This document shows, piece by piece, positions 43,726-54,076 of a stretch of 64,000 nt of DNA. The stretch covers positions 3,229,501 through 3,293,500 of the forward strand of contig NZ_CP058364.1 in assembly GCF_013391805.1 (NCBI RefSeq), given 5' to 3'. Every line of letters starts with the position of its first letter. Position 1 is the first letter of the stretch. Both the position numbers and the translations under genes were made by a program. Source of the DNA: Galbibacter sp. BG1. Lineage in GTDB: Bacteria; Bacteroidota; Bacteroidia; Flavobacteriales; Flavobacteriaceae. The notes beneath the pieces were generated by a model, which worked only from the letters and a program-made list of their open reading frames with translations, was not told the DNA's origin and did not search any database.

Positions 43726-44418
43726 TTAAGCTTTTTCAATAATACGAAGAGCAAAGTTGTAAATACGCTCAAACTGTTCTTCGATCCCCATATCGCTATT
43801 ATCAAATTCAATGGCATCTTCTGCTTTTACTAGCGGAGAGTCTTCACGGGTGGCATCGATACGATCTCTCTCTTGTACATTTTTCAACACTTCATCATAA
43901 GACACCGTTTCTCCTTTATCAATAAGTTCTTTATAACGCCTAACAGCTCTTTTATAAGCAGAGGCAGTCATAAACAATTTTAATTCTGCGTCGGGGAAAA
44001 CGACTGTTCCTATATCTCGGCCATCCATTACCACTCCTTTTTCTGAACCCATTTTTTGCTGCTGCTCTACCAGTTTTTGACGCACTTCGGAAACCGCAGC
44101 AACTACACTTACCACATTAGAAACGCGGAGTGTTCTTATTTCATCTTCTACATTTTCACCATTCAAAAATACATCTGCATTACCTGTGGCGTTGTTTTTT
44201 TTAAAATTTAGAGTAATTTCGGGCAGTGCCGCCACCAAACCATCAATATTGGTTTCTTCTCCCCCAACATAATCGTTCCTTAGGGCATATAAAGCTACGG
44301 CACGGTACATGGCTCCAGTATCCACATATACATAACTAAGCTTTTTGGCCAGCTGTTTTGCAATGGTACTTTTTCCGGTAGAAGAAAATCCATCTATGGC
44401 TATAGTTATTTTTTTCAT
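43726..44418 (-). CDS. cmk: Cytidylate kinase
   Basis: Read from ATG 44418 the protein has 230 residues, the usual size. The upstream in-frame ATG at 44475 would add 19 residues before the first strand and is not supported. Walker A is IAIDGFSSTGKST. YVDTGAMYRAVAL, GRDIGTVVFPDAELKLF and the LID Arg-rich segment (RAVRRYKEL, then RDRIDATREDSPL) follow. It phosphorylates CMP and dCMP for nucleic acid synthesis. It follows lon on the same strand, 58 bp later, and may share its transcript. Confidence 0.96.
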   Translation of the reverse strand: MKKITIAIDGFSSTGKSTIAKQLAKKLSYVYVDTGAMYRAVALYALRNDYVGGEETNIDGLVAALPEITLNFKKNNATGNADVFLNGENVEDEIRTLRVSNVVSVVAAVSEVRQKLVEQQQKMGSEKGVVMDGRDIGTVVFPDAELKLFMTASAYKRAVRRYKELIDKGETVSYDEVLKNVQERDRIDATREDSPLVKAEDAIEFDNSDMGIEEQFERIYNFALRIIEKA

Positions 44419-44476
44419 AGTTCGCTTATAAGCAAATAAACCAACATTTTCTTGTCGGTTTATTTGAATTAACATA

Positions 44477-46927
44477 CTAAAGATCTTTTGCGTTCTTCAC
44501 TTTTTGATTGGTAATAGCAATATCTATTACTTCACTCATTTCGTTCACATAATGAAACTTAAGACCTTTTAAATACTCTTCTTTAATTTCCAGGATATCC
44601 CTTTCGTTCTCATTACAAAGGATTAATTCTTTAATACGAGCTCTTTTGGCTGCCAATATCTTTTCTTTGATTCCTCCTACTGGCAACACTTTTCCCCTTA
44701 AGGTTATTTCCCCGGTCATTGCAATGCTTTTCTTCACCTTTTTCTGGGTGAACAGCGAAACCAATGAAGTAAGCATGGTGATTCCTGCACTTGGGCCGTC
44801 CTTTGGAGTAGCTCCTTCCGGAACGTGAATATGTACATTGTATTTTTCAAATACTTCTGGATTGATCCCGAGACTCTCTGCATTCGATTTTATATATTCC
44901 ATCGCTATGGTGGCCGATTCTTTCATCACTTTCCCTAAATTACCGGTAATGGAAAGCGTTCCTTTACCTTTGGAAAGTATCGACTCAATAAACAGAATAT
45001 CACCCCCAACACTCGTCCATGCCAATCCGGTTACCACCCCAGCAACTTCATTATTCTCATATTTATCGCGTTCTAAGCGAGGAGCGCCTAGCACTTCTTC
45101 CACGTCTTTAACAGATACTTTTACATTATATTCGTCTTCCATGGCAATAGATTTGGCAGCGTAACGCACCATTTTAGCGATTTGCTTTTCCAAACCTCTT
45201 ACCCCAGATTCCCGCGTATAGCCTTCCACTATTTTTTCAAGCTCCTTTTTACCAATTTTAAGGTCTTTATTGGTAAGGCCATGTTCTTCTATTTGCTTCG
45301 GAAGTAAATGACGTTTCGCAATTTCAACCTTTTCTTCGATTGTATAACCGTTTACATTGATGATTTCCATACGGTCTCTCAATGCAGGCTGAATTGGGCC
45401 TAAATTGTTTGCTGTAGCTATAAACATAACCTTGGAGAGATCGTAACCCATTTCCAAGAAATTATCGTAGAATTCTTTATTTTGTTCAGGGTCTAACACT
45501 TCCAGCATCGCAGAAGATGGGTCGCCATTATGACTCACGGAAAGCTTATCTATTTCATCTAGAATAAAAACAGGATTGGAAGTTCCCGCTTTTTTCAACG
45601 ATTGAATAATTCTTCCCGGCATCGCTCCAATATATGTTTTTCTATGTCCGCGAATCTCAGCCTCGTCTCTCAAACCACCTAACGATATTCTAACATACTC
45701 ACGACCTAATGCCTCCGCAACCGATTTCCCTAAAGAAGTTTTACCAACCCCAGGAGGGCCGTATAAACATAAAATAGGCGATTTCATGTCGTTTCTCAGC
45801 TTTAAAACGGCCAAGTATTCAATAATACGTTTTTTAACATCTTCCAAACCGTAGTGATCCCGGTCCAATATTTTTTCAGCACGTTTTAAATCGAACTTAT
45901 CCTTAGAAAATTCATTCCAAGGTAAATCGATAAAAAGATCCAGGTAATTACGTTGAATGGAATACTCTGCAACCTGCGGATTCATACGCTGTAATTTCGC
46001 CAATTCCTTTTCGAAATGTTTTTTAACCTTGGCATCCCATTTTTTCTTCTTCGCCTTAAGTCGCATCTGCTCAACCTCCTCTTCATAGGATCCACCACCC
46101 AATTCTTCTTGAATGGTTTTCATTTGTTGATGCAAAAAGTACTCCCGTTGTTGTTGATTGAGGTCGGATTGAACTTTTGATTGAATATCGTTTCTAAGAT
46201 TTAATTTCTGAAACTCTATATTCATGAACTTCAAGGTAGCCAGCGCTCTTTCCTGAAGGTTTTTGTTCTCCAATAACTTCTGTTTATCTTTTACTTCCAG
46301 GTTCATATTGGAAGAAATAAAGTTGATCAAGAACGAGTTGCTTTCAATATTTTTAATAGCAAAAGAAGCTTCCGAAGGAATATTCGGACTCTCTTTTATT
46401 ATTTGCAGCGCCAGTTCTTTTATAGAGTCTATTATAGTAGAGAATTCCTCACTACCTGCAGCCGGTTTTTCTTCTGGTAAATCTTTTATTTTTGCAGTGA
46501 AATAAGGCTCTGAAGTTGTAATTTCTTCAATTTCAAATCGCTTTTTACCTTGTATAATTACGGTGGTATTACCATCGGGCATTTTGAGAACCCTTAAAAT
46601 CCTGGCTACTGTACCCGTGGTGTTCAAGTCTTTTACCTCTGGATCTTCTACTGTTTCATCTTTTTGGGAAACCACACCTATAACTTTGCTTCCGTTGGAT
46701 GCGTCCTTTATAAGTTTGATGGATTTATCGCGCCCAGCTGTTATCGGGATTACCACGCCAGGGAAAAGTACCGTGTTTCGAAGTGGTAAAATTGGTAGCG
46801 TTTCCGGTAAGACCTCATTATTGATTTCCTCTTCATCTTCAGGAGTCATTAATGGGATTAATTCGGCATCGTCGTCAATATTTTGTAATGACAAACTGTC
46901 CATATTTAAAAATTTGTTGTTACTCAT
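44477..46927 (-). CDS. lon: ATP-dependent protease Lon
   Basis: The 816-residue protein has all Lon parts: the N-terminal LON substrate domain ([18 protein letters not shown]), a coiled coil near 260-310, and AAA+ Walker [13 protein letters not shown] near 394 with Walker [11 protein letters not shown] near 455. The C-terminal protease has its nucleophile Ser in [11 protein letters not shown] near 710 and Lys in [12 protein letters not shown]. It degrades misfolded and regulatory proteins in the cytosol. An acidic extension of about 40 residues precedes the LON domain. No heat-shock promoter or CIRCE-like element was recognised upstream. Confidence 0.98.
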   Translation of the reverse strand: MSNNKFLNMDSLSLQNIDDDAELIPLMTPEDEEEINNEVLPETLPILPLRNTVLFPGVVIPITAGRDKSIKLIKDASNGSKVIGVVSQKDETVEDPEVKDLNTTGTVARILRVLKMPDGNTTVIIQGKKRFEIEEITTSEPYFTAKIKDLPEEKPAAGSEEFSTIIDSIKELALQIIKESPNIPSEASFAIKNIESNSFLINFISSNMNLEVKDKQKLLENKNLQERALATLKFMNIEFQKLNLRNDIQSKVQSDLNQQQREYFLHQQMKTIQEELGGGSYEEEVEQMRLKAKKKKWDAKVKKHFEKELAKLQRMNPQVAEYSIQRNYLDLFIDLPWNEFSKDKFDLKRAEKILDRDHYGLEDVKKRIIEYLAVLKLRNDMKSPILCLYGPPGVGKTSLGKSVAEALGREYVRISLGGLRDEAEIRGHRKTYIGAMPGRIIQSLKKAGTSNPVFILDEIDKLSVSHNGDPSSAMLEVLDPEQNKEFYDNFLEMGYDLSKVMFIATANNLGPIQPALRDRMEIINVNGYTIEEKVEIAKRHLLPKQIEEHGLTNKDLKIGKKELEKIVEGYTRESGVRGLEKQIAKMVRYAAKSIAMEDEYNVKVSVKDVEEVLGAPRLERDKYENNEVAGVVTGLAWTSVGGDILFIESILSKGKGTLSITGNLGKVMKESATIAMEYIKSNAESLGINPEVFEKYNVHIHVPEGATPKDGPSAGITMLTSLVSLFTQKKVKKSIAMTGEITLRGKVLPVGGIKEKILAAKRARIKELILCNENERDILEIKEEYLKGLKFHYVNEMSEVIDIAITNQKVKNAKDL

Positions 46928-47240
46928 AGTCTTTTATAAGTCATTCTGTCACTCAGAATGGATTGTCTTTTTCTTTCTCTTCAGTATGCTAACCTCCTAA
47001 TTACTTACAGTTTGTAAATAAATTTAAGTAGAAAAACATTTTATCACCCCATAAAGGCAATACTCATGCCAATTAATTGTTGTAAGTGTATTTTATTGGC
47101 TCTGGCGACCGAAATTATTGTTGATTGGTTTTGGAGAAAAAAGGTTTAGTAAATTCAGTTGTAGTTAAAAATTGGATAAATTAAGTTAAGAGAAGTTTCC
47201 CGAAAAATAGAGAACTTATAAAACTCTTTAAAAATATAAC
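46928..47240. other. 313-bp divergent intergenic region between lon and an esterase
   Basis: No ORF, RNA gene or hairpin terminator is recognisable. It must hold the promoters of lon (minus) and the hydrolase (plus), but no perfect TAnnTTTG is present in either direction. Confidence 0.5.
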
Positions 47241-48185
47241 ATGTTACTAAAAAGAAACCCTGATATAGTCGTTAAGCTAAATAATTTTTATTTGGTTTTT
47301 AGGATAGTCCTACCTCTTTTACTCTTCGTAGCCCCATTTAAAGAAACTGTAGCACAACCATTAAATTCAATAACAACCGAGGATATTATATTTGAGAGTG
47401 AAGGTATAAAACTCTCGGGGACTTTGTATGAGCCTCGAAATTCGCAAGCTGCAGTGGTCATTGTTCATGGTTCAGGTCCGGAATCTCGAATGACAAACTT
47501 TGCGAAGCTTTTAGCAAAAAATGGAATTTCCGTGCTTACCTACGATAAACGCGGCGTTGCTGAATCAGGTGGTGTGTATGCCTGCCCAGAGGTAGGAACA
47601 AACAATATAGATTCTACAAATCTCGAATTACTCGCCAATGATGCAAGCGAAGCTGTAAAAATGCTACATAAAAAACATAAAAATATTCCTGTTGGACTTC
47701 TTGGTTTTAGCCAGGCAGGATGGATAATTCCAATAGCTACAGTACAAAATACACTTGTAGATTTTATGGTGTTATTTAGTTGTCCTACGATCACAACCTT
47801 GGAACAACTAAGATTTCAGTTTTATACCAATGGAAGAAAAGATTTTTGGGAAAACCACACCGAGGAAGATGCTCGTGAGCATATTGAAAATGACCCTGAT
47901 CGTTATCAATTTACCAGTACCGACCCAAAAGTTGCTTTAAATTCTATTTCAATTCCGGGACTTTGGATTTTTGGTGAAAAAGATATACAAATCCCTGTAA
48001 AGTTATGTATCGAACAGCTCAATGCATTTAAAGTTCAAGGAAAACCTTATGATTTTGTTCTTTTCCCAGAATTAGGGCATAACACAGCTTTTTCCAAAAA
48101 TACCGCCCCTGTTGATATCTCCATAGAATGGATGAAAAAACAAACTTTGAAAATTAAGAGAAAAGAAACTAAAGACAAGTATTAG
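47241..48185 (+). CDS. Exported alpha/beta hydrolase
   Basis: The 314-residue protein has a hydrophobic N-terminal segment (about 17-36, VLPLLLFVAPFKETVAQ) that reads as a signal peptide. An alpha/beta hydrolase follows: the oxyanion motif VIVHGSGPESR near 72, nucleophile Ser in LLGFSQAGW near 153, and His in LGHNTAF near 282. This resembles the dienelactone hydrolase/BAAT-like hydrolases usually annotated YraK or acyl-CoA thioester hydrolase types. The substrate is unknown. The mature end is Lys-rich. It is monocistronic, with a hairpin 15 bp after the stop. Confidence 0.82.
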   Translation: MLLKRNPDIVVKLNNFYLVFRIVLPLLLFVAPFKETVAQPLNSITTEDIIFESEGIKLSGTLYEPRNSQAAVVIVHGSGPESRMTNFAKLLAKNGISVLTYDKRGVAESGGVYACPEVGTNNIDSTNLELLANDASEAVKMLHKKHKNIPVGLLGFSQAGWIIPIATVQNTLVDFMVLFSCPTITTLEQLRFQFYTNGRKDFWENHTEEDAREHIENDPDRYQFTSTDPKVALNSISIPGLWIFGEKDIQIPVKLCIEQLNAFKVQGKPYDFVLFPELGHNTAFSKNTAPVDISIEWMKKQTLKIKRKETKDKY

Positions 48186-48200
48186 AATTAAACGATCTCC

Positions 48201-48222
48201 AAATGAAGGAAAACCTTCATTT
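48201..48222 (+). terminator. Hairpin after the hydrolase gene
   Basis: AAATGAAGG pairs perfectly with CCTTCATTT around an AAAA loop. No strong T-run follows, so termination strength is uncertain. Confidence 0.5.
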
Positions 48223-48322
48223 AAATAATTTGCTTAAGAGGATGTGTTTTCTCACTGCGTTCGAAAGGACTTATATTCAAAACAATAAACTAAATCAAAA
48301 ATCGAACATGAAATTAGTCCAG

Positions 48323-49555
48323 TTAGTTTTTTTTATTCTTCTCTTCAATCCATTTAGATAGGTATTTGCTGGCTTGTGTAGTTTGTTGCATAAGCATACT
48401 TCCTATAAAATTATGGGATCGGTGTTGTCGCAGATTACTTCTTAATTCGTTTACTTTCAGTTTAAAATAAGATTTATGAACAGTGGCGTCCAAACGCATT
48501 TTTAAAATTTTATGTCCGTTTTTAACAGCTTGCGTATATTCTTCTGCATCTAAGTATAACGCGACTGCTGCATGGGCAAAATCAATAGGGTTGTCGTAGA
48601 TAAATCCGTTCCAAGCATAAGAACCATTTATGCCTTCTGCCCCTATGGTAGTGGTTACACTTGCCGTTCCTTGAAGCATTGCTTCCACCAATTTTCCTTT
48701 TAAACCGGCACCAAAACGAAGTGGTGCCAACAAAATTTTAGATTTTCGAAGGACCACCTCTGCGTTTTCTATCCATCCGTGCACAAAAAAACCATCTTTT
48801 GGGTTGTGTAAATTGTTAACTTTTTCTGAAGTATAAGCACCATACACATGCAATTTGGCTGTTGGCAGTTGTTTTCTAATGATTGGCCAAACAGTTTCTT
48901 TTAATGCTAAAACCGCATCCCAATTGGGTTCGTGTAAAAAATTACCAATAAAAATAAAATCTTCCTTCTCTTCAAATGGAACAGGTGATGCTGGAGCTTC
49001 CCCAATTAAAAATGGAAGGTACTGTAAAATAGTCTCATTTACCTTAAACACATCTTTTAAAAGTTCCAGTTCAACTTCAGAAATAATCAAAGAAAGGTCG
49101 CAACGGTAAATACTGGCTATCTCACGTTGCGCCAATTCACTATTTAAAAGTGCCGTGGCATCCCCTTTCGATTTGCGTTTTAGTGATTTTTGTCGTTCGT
49201 TTCTTAGAAAATGTAAATCTTCGGTATCGAGAATCCGTAGTGCATCAGGACAATGGTCGGCCACTCGCCAACCGAACTGTTCTTCCATCATATACCGATC
49301 GAAAACCACAATGGAAGGCCGAAGTTCTTTTAAAAAATCATCAAAAGAAGAATTATTGAGCTGAATACCTTTTTCGACAACTCCTATGGCGCTTAAATCG
49401 AATTCGTGACTCCCTTTTTTTGCAGGGGAAGAAAAGACAATTTTATATTCTAAATCTTTAAAAAATGATATAAGTTGAAGCATTCTGCTTCCTGCCGCTG
49501 AAGATTTTGGTTCTGGCCAGACATATCCAATAAAAAGTACTGTTTCTTTATCCAT
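48323..49555 (-). CDS. Glycosyltransferase (GT-B, family 4-like)
   Basis: The 410-residue protein has the GT-B layout. The N-domain starts LFIGYVWPEPKSSAAGSRM and the C-domain holds the donor site FGAGLKGKLVEAMLQGTASV near 277, followed by GAEGI. The basic C-terminal tail, about 60 residues rich in Lys, Arg, His and Gln, is longer than usual. The sugar and acceptor are unknown; cell-surface polysaccharide or glycoprotein synthesis is the general expectation. It follows the Sua5/YrdC gene by 11 bp on the same strand, so it lies at the end of a uvrD-Sua5-GT unit. Confidence 0.82.
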   Translation of the reverse strand: MDKETVLFIGYVWPEPKSSAAGSRMLQLISFFKDLEYKIVFSSPAKKGSHEFDLSAIGVVEKGIQLNNSSFDDFLKELRPSIVVFDRYMMEEQFGWRVADHCPDALRILDTEDLHFLRNERQKSLKRKSKGDATALLNSELAQREIASIYRCDLSLIISEVELELLKDVFKVNETILQYLPFLIGEAPASPVPFEEKEDFIFIGNFLHEPNWDAVLALKETVWPIIRKQLPTAKLHVYGAYTSEKVNNLHNPKDGFFVHGWIENAEVVLRKSKILLAPLRFGAGLKGKLVEAMLQGTASVTTTIGAEGINGSYAWNGFIYDNPIDFAHAAVALYLDAEEYTQAVKNGHKILKMRLDATVHKSYFKLKVNELRSNLRQHRSHNFIGSMLMQQTTQASKYLSKWIEEKNKKN

Positions 49556-49566
49556 GCAAGAGGGCG

Positions 49567-50190
49567 CTATAAAACTTCATCTATATCCCCTTTACCTTCT
49601 CTTACAATTACAGGTTCGCTCCCCGAAAGATCGATAACCGTGGAAGCAACATTATCTCCATACCCACCATCTACCACAATATCTACTAAATTATTCCATT
49701 TTTCCAAAATCAATTCTGGATCGGTGGTATATTCTATCACTTCGTCCTCGTCCCGAATAGAAGTGGAAACAATGGGATTTCCAAGTTCCCTGACCAGCGT
49801 ACGAGCAATGTTGTTATCTGGAATACGTATCCCAACTGTTTTCTTCTTCTTAAAATCTTTTGGGAGACTATTATTACCAGGCAATATATACGTATAAGGG
49901 CCTGGCAGGGTTCGTTTAAGGATTTTAAAAGTAGCGTTATCGATTTGACGAATGTAATCGGACAGGTTGCTGAGATCGGCACAAATAAAGGAGAAATTAG
50001 CTTTGTCGAGCTTTACTTCTTTTATGCGTGCTATTTTTTGGAGGGCTTTGGAATTGGTAATGTCGCAACCCAAACCATATACAGTATCTGTTGGATAAAT
50101 GACCAAACCACCATCGCGCAGCACATCCACTACCCTTTTAATTTCTTTAGGGTTGGGATTTTCTTCATAGATGCGAATTAATTCTGCCAT
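49567..50190 (-). CDS. L-threonylcarbamoyladenylate synthase (Sua5/YrdC/YciO family)
   Basis: The 207-residue protein has the YrdC fold: GGLVIYPTDTVYGLGCDI near 28-45, KRTLPGPYTYIL near 100, and GIRIPDNNIARTLVRELG. Sua5/TsaC enzymes make threonylcarbamoyl-AMP for the t6A modification of tRNAs reading ANN codons. YciO paralogues share the fold, and this short form without a Sua5 C-domain cannot be separated from YciO by eye. It is 77 bp after uvrD and 11 bp before the glycosyltransferase. Confidence 0.88.
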   Translation of the reverse strand: MAELIRIYEENPNPKEIKRVVDVLRDGGLVIYPTDTVYGLGCDITNSKALQKIARIKEVKLDKANFSFICADLSNLSDYIRQIDNATFKILKRTLPGPYTYILPGNNSLPKDFKKKKTVGIRIPDNNIARTLVRELGNPIVSTSIRDEDEVIEYTTDPELILEKWNNLVDIVVDGGYGDNVASTVIDLSGSEPVIVREGKGDIDEVL

Positions 50191-50267
50191 TTTAAGTTAT
50201 AGGTTTGTTGTTTACCGTTTTTGGTTTTAATCTTCTGATTTTACTTAATCTTAACTTTTAACTAAAT

Positions 50268-52598
50268 TTAGCCAATAACATCAAGTTTTGCAAAGCGCAA
50301 TAATAATTTTTTTATTCCGCCAGTATCAAAACGAATTTCGGCTTTTTTATCATTTCCAACGCCTTCCAGACTTATAATTTCCCCATTTCCAAACCTCGTA
50401 TGGGAAACTTTGCTTCCAATGGTTAAATCACTATCCAAACTGTTATTGTCTGTAGTTGTTTGTCCTAAATCCGGTTTTATCTTTCTTAGCTTCCGAAGTT
50501 TTTCTTCAGAAGGTTTATGCGATGTTGGCGGCGTTCCTGCTGTTGGTTTTTTTAAACGGAATTTACTTTTATCCACCTCCCCAAAAATATCGGAATCAAT
50601 CATTGGTTTATAACGATAGCTTCCATCCATGGGTGGAGTCAAGTGTTCTAAATATTTATCATCGATTTCTTCAATAAAACGGCTCGGTTCGGCATCAATC
50701 AATTTACCCCAACGGTACCTGCTTTGGGTATAGGTAAGGTATGCTTGCTTTTCTGCCCTGGTAAGTGCCACATAAAAAAGCCTACGTTCCTCCTCCAATT
50801 CACTTCGGGTGTTCATACTCATGGCAGAAGGAAAAAGGTCTTCTTCCATCCCTACAATAAAAACATAGGGAAATTCCAATCCTTTTGCTAAATGAATGGT
50901 CATTAAAGCAACACGGTCGTCATCCCCAGTGTCTTTGTCCAAATCGGTGGCCAATGCAATATCTTCCATAAATTCCGCCAAATCGCCTTTTGCATCTGCT
51001 ATTTCTTTTTGACCTTCCACAAAATCCTGGATTCCATTTAAAAGTTCTTCCACATTTTCCATTCGGGCGATGCCCTCTGGAGTTCCGTCTTTTTTAAATT
51101 CTTGTAGGAGTCCGGTTTTCTTAGCAACGTGTTCCGCTAGCACAAAAGCATCTGCGGTCTGGTTGGTAACTTGAAAACTTTTAATCATCGTTACAAAATC
51201 TTCCAGCTTTCTCTTGGTCCCCGAATTTATTTTTAAATCGATCTTATCGAGATTTTCCATAACCTCAAAAATAGAACGCTTAAAATGGTTGGCAGCTACC
51301 GTAAGCCGCTGTATAGTAGTTTGGCCTATTCCCCTTGCAGGATAATTGATAACCCTGACAAGAGCTTCTTCGTCCTTCGGATTTAAAATAAGACGCAGAT
51401 AAGACAAGACATCTTTTATTTCTTTTCGTTGATAAAAAGAAAGTCCCCCATAAATTCTATACGGAATGTCCTTTCTCCGCAAGGCATCTTCAATAGATCT
51501 CGATTGGGAGTTGGTACGGTAGAGTACTGCAAAATCCCCGTCTGCAAACTGCTCCTGCATTTTAGTTTCAAAAATGGTGGAGGCTACAAACCTACCCTCT
51601 TCTGCATCTGTAACAGAACGGTGGACTTTAATGAAATTTCCATCATCGTTATCCGTCCAAACCACCTTATCTAGTCGGGTTTTATTTTTTTCGATTACCG
51701 AATTTGCGGCATTGACAATATTTCTTGTAGAACGGTAATTTTGTTCCAAACGGTACATTTGCACATTATCGTAATCCTTTTGGAAGTTCATAATGTTGTT
51801 AATGTTCGCCCCTCGGAAGGCATAGATACTCTGGGCATCATCCCCAACCACGCATATATTTTGAAATCTATCAGAAAGTGCTTTTACGATAAGGTATTGG
51901 GAGTGGTTGGTATCTTGATACTCATCCACCAGGATATAGCGAAAGCGGTCTTGATATTTCGCCAATACTTCTGGAAACCTTGTAAGCAGTTCGTTGGTTT
52001 TTAACAACAGATCATCAAAATCCATGGCACCGGCTTTAAAACAACGTTCGCAGTAAGCATTGTAAATTTCCCCCAATCGCGGCCGCTTTGCCATGGCATC
52101 GGCTTCCATTAATTCAGGATTGTTAAAATATGCCTTTACGGTTATGAGGCTGTTTTTATAAGACGAAATTCGGTTTTGTACTTGTTTGTATTTGTAAACG
52201 TCCTTATCCAAGCCCATCTCTTTAATAATAGAGTTGATTAGGCGTTGGGAATCTTGCGTATCGTAAATAGTAAAATTACTTGGATAGCCGAGTTTATCAG
52301 ATTCAATTCTTAGAATTTTGGCAAAAACAGAGTGAAAAGTTCCCATCCAAAGATTTTTGGCTTCACTGTTCCCTACAATACTGGCAATACGCTTTTTCAT
52401 TTCCCGTGCTGCCTTATTGGTAAATGTTAACGCTAGAATATTAAAGGCATCGACACCTTGGTTCATCAAATAAGCGATCCTATAAGTTAATACTCTTGTC
52501 TTACCAGAACCTGCTCCAGCAATTACCATTAACGCTCCATCCTTATGCAACACAGGCGCACGTTGTGCCTCATTCAATTCAGCTAAATAATTTTCCAA
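50268..52598 (-). CDS. uvrD: UvrD/PcrA-type DNA helicase
   Basis: The start is taken as TTG 52598, giving 776 residues beginning MENYLAELNEAQR, as in relatives. An upstream TTG at 52676 would add 26 Cys-rich residues of no known kind. SF1 motifs are complete: Walker A AGAGSGKTR near 30, DEYQDTNHSQ, VGDDAQSIYAFRGA, TIHLAKGLEFPYVF and YVALTRAEKQ. The C-terminus has a Tudor-like domain (GSKVSHTRFGNGEIISLEG) that binds RNA polymerase in PcrA. It unwinds DNA in repair and removes blocked polymerases. Confidence 0.95.
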   Translation of the reverse strand: MENYLAELNEAQRAPVLHKDGALMVIAGAGSGKTRVLTYRIAYLMNQGVDAFNILALTFTNKAAREMKKRIASIVGNSEAKNLWMGTFHSVFAKILRIESDKLGYPSNFTIYDTQDSQRLINSIIKEMGLDKDVYKYKQVQNRISSYKNSLITVKAYFNNPELMEADAMAKRPRLGEIYNAYCERCFKAGAMDFDDLLLKTNELLTRFPEVLAKYQDRFRYILVDEYQDTNHSQYLIVKALSDRFQNICVVGDDAQSIYAFRGANINNIMNFQKDYDNVQMYRLEQNYRSTRNIVNAANSVIEKNKTRLDKVVWTDNDDGNFIKVHRSVTDAEEGRFVASTIFETKMQEQFADGDFAVLYRTNSQSRSIEDALRRKDIPYRIYGGLSFYQRKEIKDVLSYLRLILNPKDEEALVRVINYPARGIGQTTIQRLTVAANHFKRSIFEVMENLDKIDLKINSGTKRKLEDFVTMIKSFQVTNQTADAFVLAEHVAKKTGLLQEFKKDGTPEGIARMENVEELLNGIQDFVEGQKEIADAKGDLAEFMEDIALATDLDKDTGDDDRVALMTIHLAKGLEFPYVFIVGMEEDLFPSAMSMNTRSELEEERRLFYVALTRAEKQAYLTYTQSRYRWGKLIDAEPSRFIEEIDDKYLEHLTPPMDGSYRYKPMIDSDIFGEVDKSKFRLKKPTAGTPPTSHKPSEEKLRKLRKIKPDLGQTTTDNNSLDSDLTIGSKVSHTRFGNGEIISLEGVGNDKKAEIRFDTGGIKKLLLRFAKLDVIG

Positions 52599-52782
52599 AG
52601 TAATTTTTATTTTTTTGCCATTGCAAACTACAATAGTCGCGATACAACTACATTCTAAACAAGCAAAATAACGCAATTTATTTAAGCCTGCAAGTTACTT
52701 ATAAAAGGGCTGTTTTTGAAGCTCTAAATCTAATTTTTATAAACATTTAAATGAATTCGAATACTCTCTCCAATTTTAAAAT

Positions 52783-53877
52783 TTAGTTGTTTTTTCTAAT
52801 AAGGGGACTATTAAAAAAAGCTTCTACATTACAGGTATAACAAACCTTACATCCGCAAACGTATTGAAACAACTCCGGTTGGTAATATACGGCCCAGTTT
52901 AACATAGGTAGTGCATCTTTGGGATTGTATAGTTTGCCTGGTTCGTATTCTTTTAATCCTGCTTCTGCCTTTTCCTTATCTAAGGCTACGGTTGTATTCA
53001 CCCATTCGCGGTGCGTTTTTTCGCCAGAGAGATAGGGTTCCATAAATATGATTGCTTTTTCTATGGAAACACCTTTTTCATCGGTATAGCTATATTGGTC
53101 GAAACGGGAATCGAATTTTTGTAGGTTGATAAACATGTCCAGCAACGGCTCAATCCCGCTACTGTGGTAATGCATCGCATCCCTGGTTTTTAAATCGTTA
53201 CTCGATCCATCTGGATAATATGCGGAAGAAATGTATTTTTTTATGCCTTCCAAGGAGAATTGTTTCAATTCTTCATTATCTAATGCACAACCAATTATCC
53301 CGATTATTTTTAAGCGTTTCGATTGCCAATTATTATTTGGGGTACTTTTTCTGTCCTTTTCCTTTTTTGCGATGGACAACATCCAGTTATCAACAATCGT
53401 TTTTTCATCCGCAGAAAAATTATCTTTATAAATGGCATAACTCCAAAAAAGTGGAGTCAATTTATTTTCGTTAATAGGGTTGCCACTGGCTTTGTAAGTA
53501 TTTGCCCACGCCAAAACAAATTCCTTTATTTTGTTTACATAGACGGTATTATTACTGCCATACGTCGCATAAATTAAATCGACGACCTTATTGGCGTCCA
53601 ACAAACTCTCTATTGATTTCATCCTTTCTGGATCGTTTTCCAGCAGTCCTTCATAATTAATTACCTCAAGAGGTTTTGGTTCTAGGTCTAAATATTTATT
53701 TGCCAGTAGCGCCAGGCTATCATGAATGGCTCTAACTTCTTTATTTTCCTTAATCAGGTTTCTATAACGCTCTTGTTCCTGTTTATCGAGTACTGCTACT
53801 CCAGTGTTTATCTGGGTGAAGGCCTTGAGTGAAATGAAGAAAATTATGGTGAAAATTAATAACGACTGTCTGTTCAT
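52783..53877 (-). CDS. Alginate lyase-like secreted protein with Cys-rich C-terminus
   Basis: The 364-residue protein has a signal peptide (LLIFTIIFFISLKAFTQ). Its (alpha/alpha)-toroid sequence resembles alginate_lyase-domain proteins: NNNWQSKRLKIIG near 200 and DGSSNDLKTRDAMHYHSSG near 243, with the conserved Arg, Tyr and His. A lyase acting on uronic acid polymers is possible, but no polysaccharide-utilisation genes (susCD, sulfatases) surround it. The end contains VCGCKVCYTC, four Cys in eight residues, unusual for an exported flavobacterial protein and suggestive of metal binding or disulfides. It is monocistronic as far as can be seen. Confidence 0.65.
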   Translation of the reverse strand: MNRQSLLIFTIIFFISLKAFTQINTGVAVLDKQEQERYRNLIKENKEVRAIHDSLALLANKYLDLEPKPLEVINYEGLLENDPERMKSIESLLDANKVVDLIYATYGSNNTVYVNKIKEFVLAWANTYKASGNPINENKLTPLFWSYAIYKDNFSADEKTIVDNWMLSIAKKEKDRKSTPNNNWQSKRLKIIGIIGCALDNEELKQFSLEGIKKYISSAYYPDGSSNDLKTRDAMHYHSSGIEPLLDMFINLQKFDSRFDQYSYTDEKGVSIEKAIIFMEPYLSGEKTHREWVNTTVALDKEKAEAGLKEYEPGKLYNPKDALPMLNWAVYYQPELFQYVCGCKVCYTCNVEAFFNSPLIRKNN

Positions 53878-54076
53878 AAAGTTTTGATTGTATGTTTGGT
53901 GTTGAACGAAGGTATTAATTTTGAAAATAATAAAAGTATTGATTACTCATTTTGAAAACGCATTTGGACAATTTCTCTTCGGAATACTTAAAATTCAATA
54001 TCTTTACTACGCTAATTAAAATTTATCTGCTGAAGGTTTTTCATTCAGCATAGAGACCAACATAATACCTTTTTAT

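Noticed and set aside
44419-44475. N-terminal extension of cmk
   Set aside because: Cytidylate kinases begin directly at the Walker A strand; the extra 19 residues match nothing.
48308-48361. Tiny ORF beginning MKLVQLVFF
   Set aside because: Only 17 codons, overlapping the 3' end of the glycosyltransferase gene; no support.
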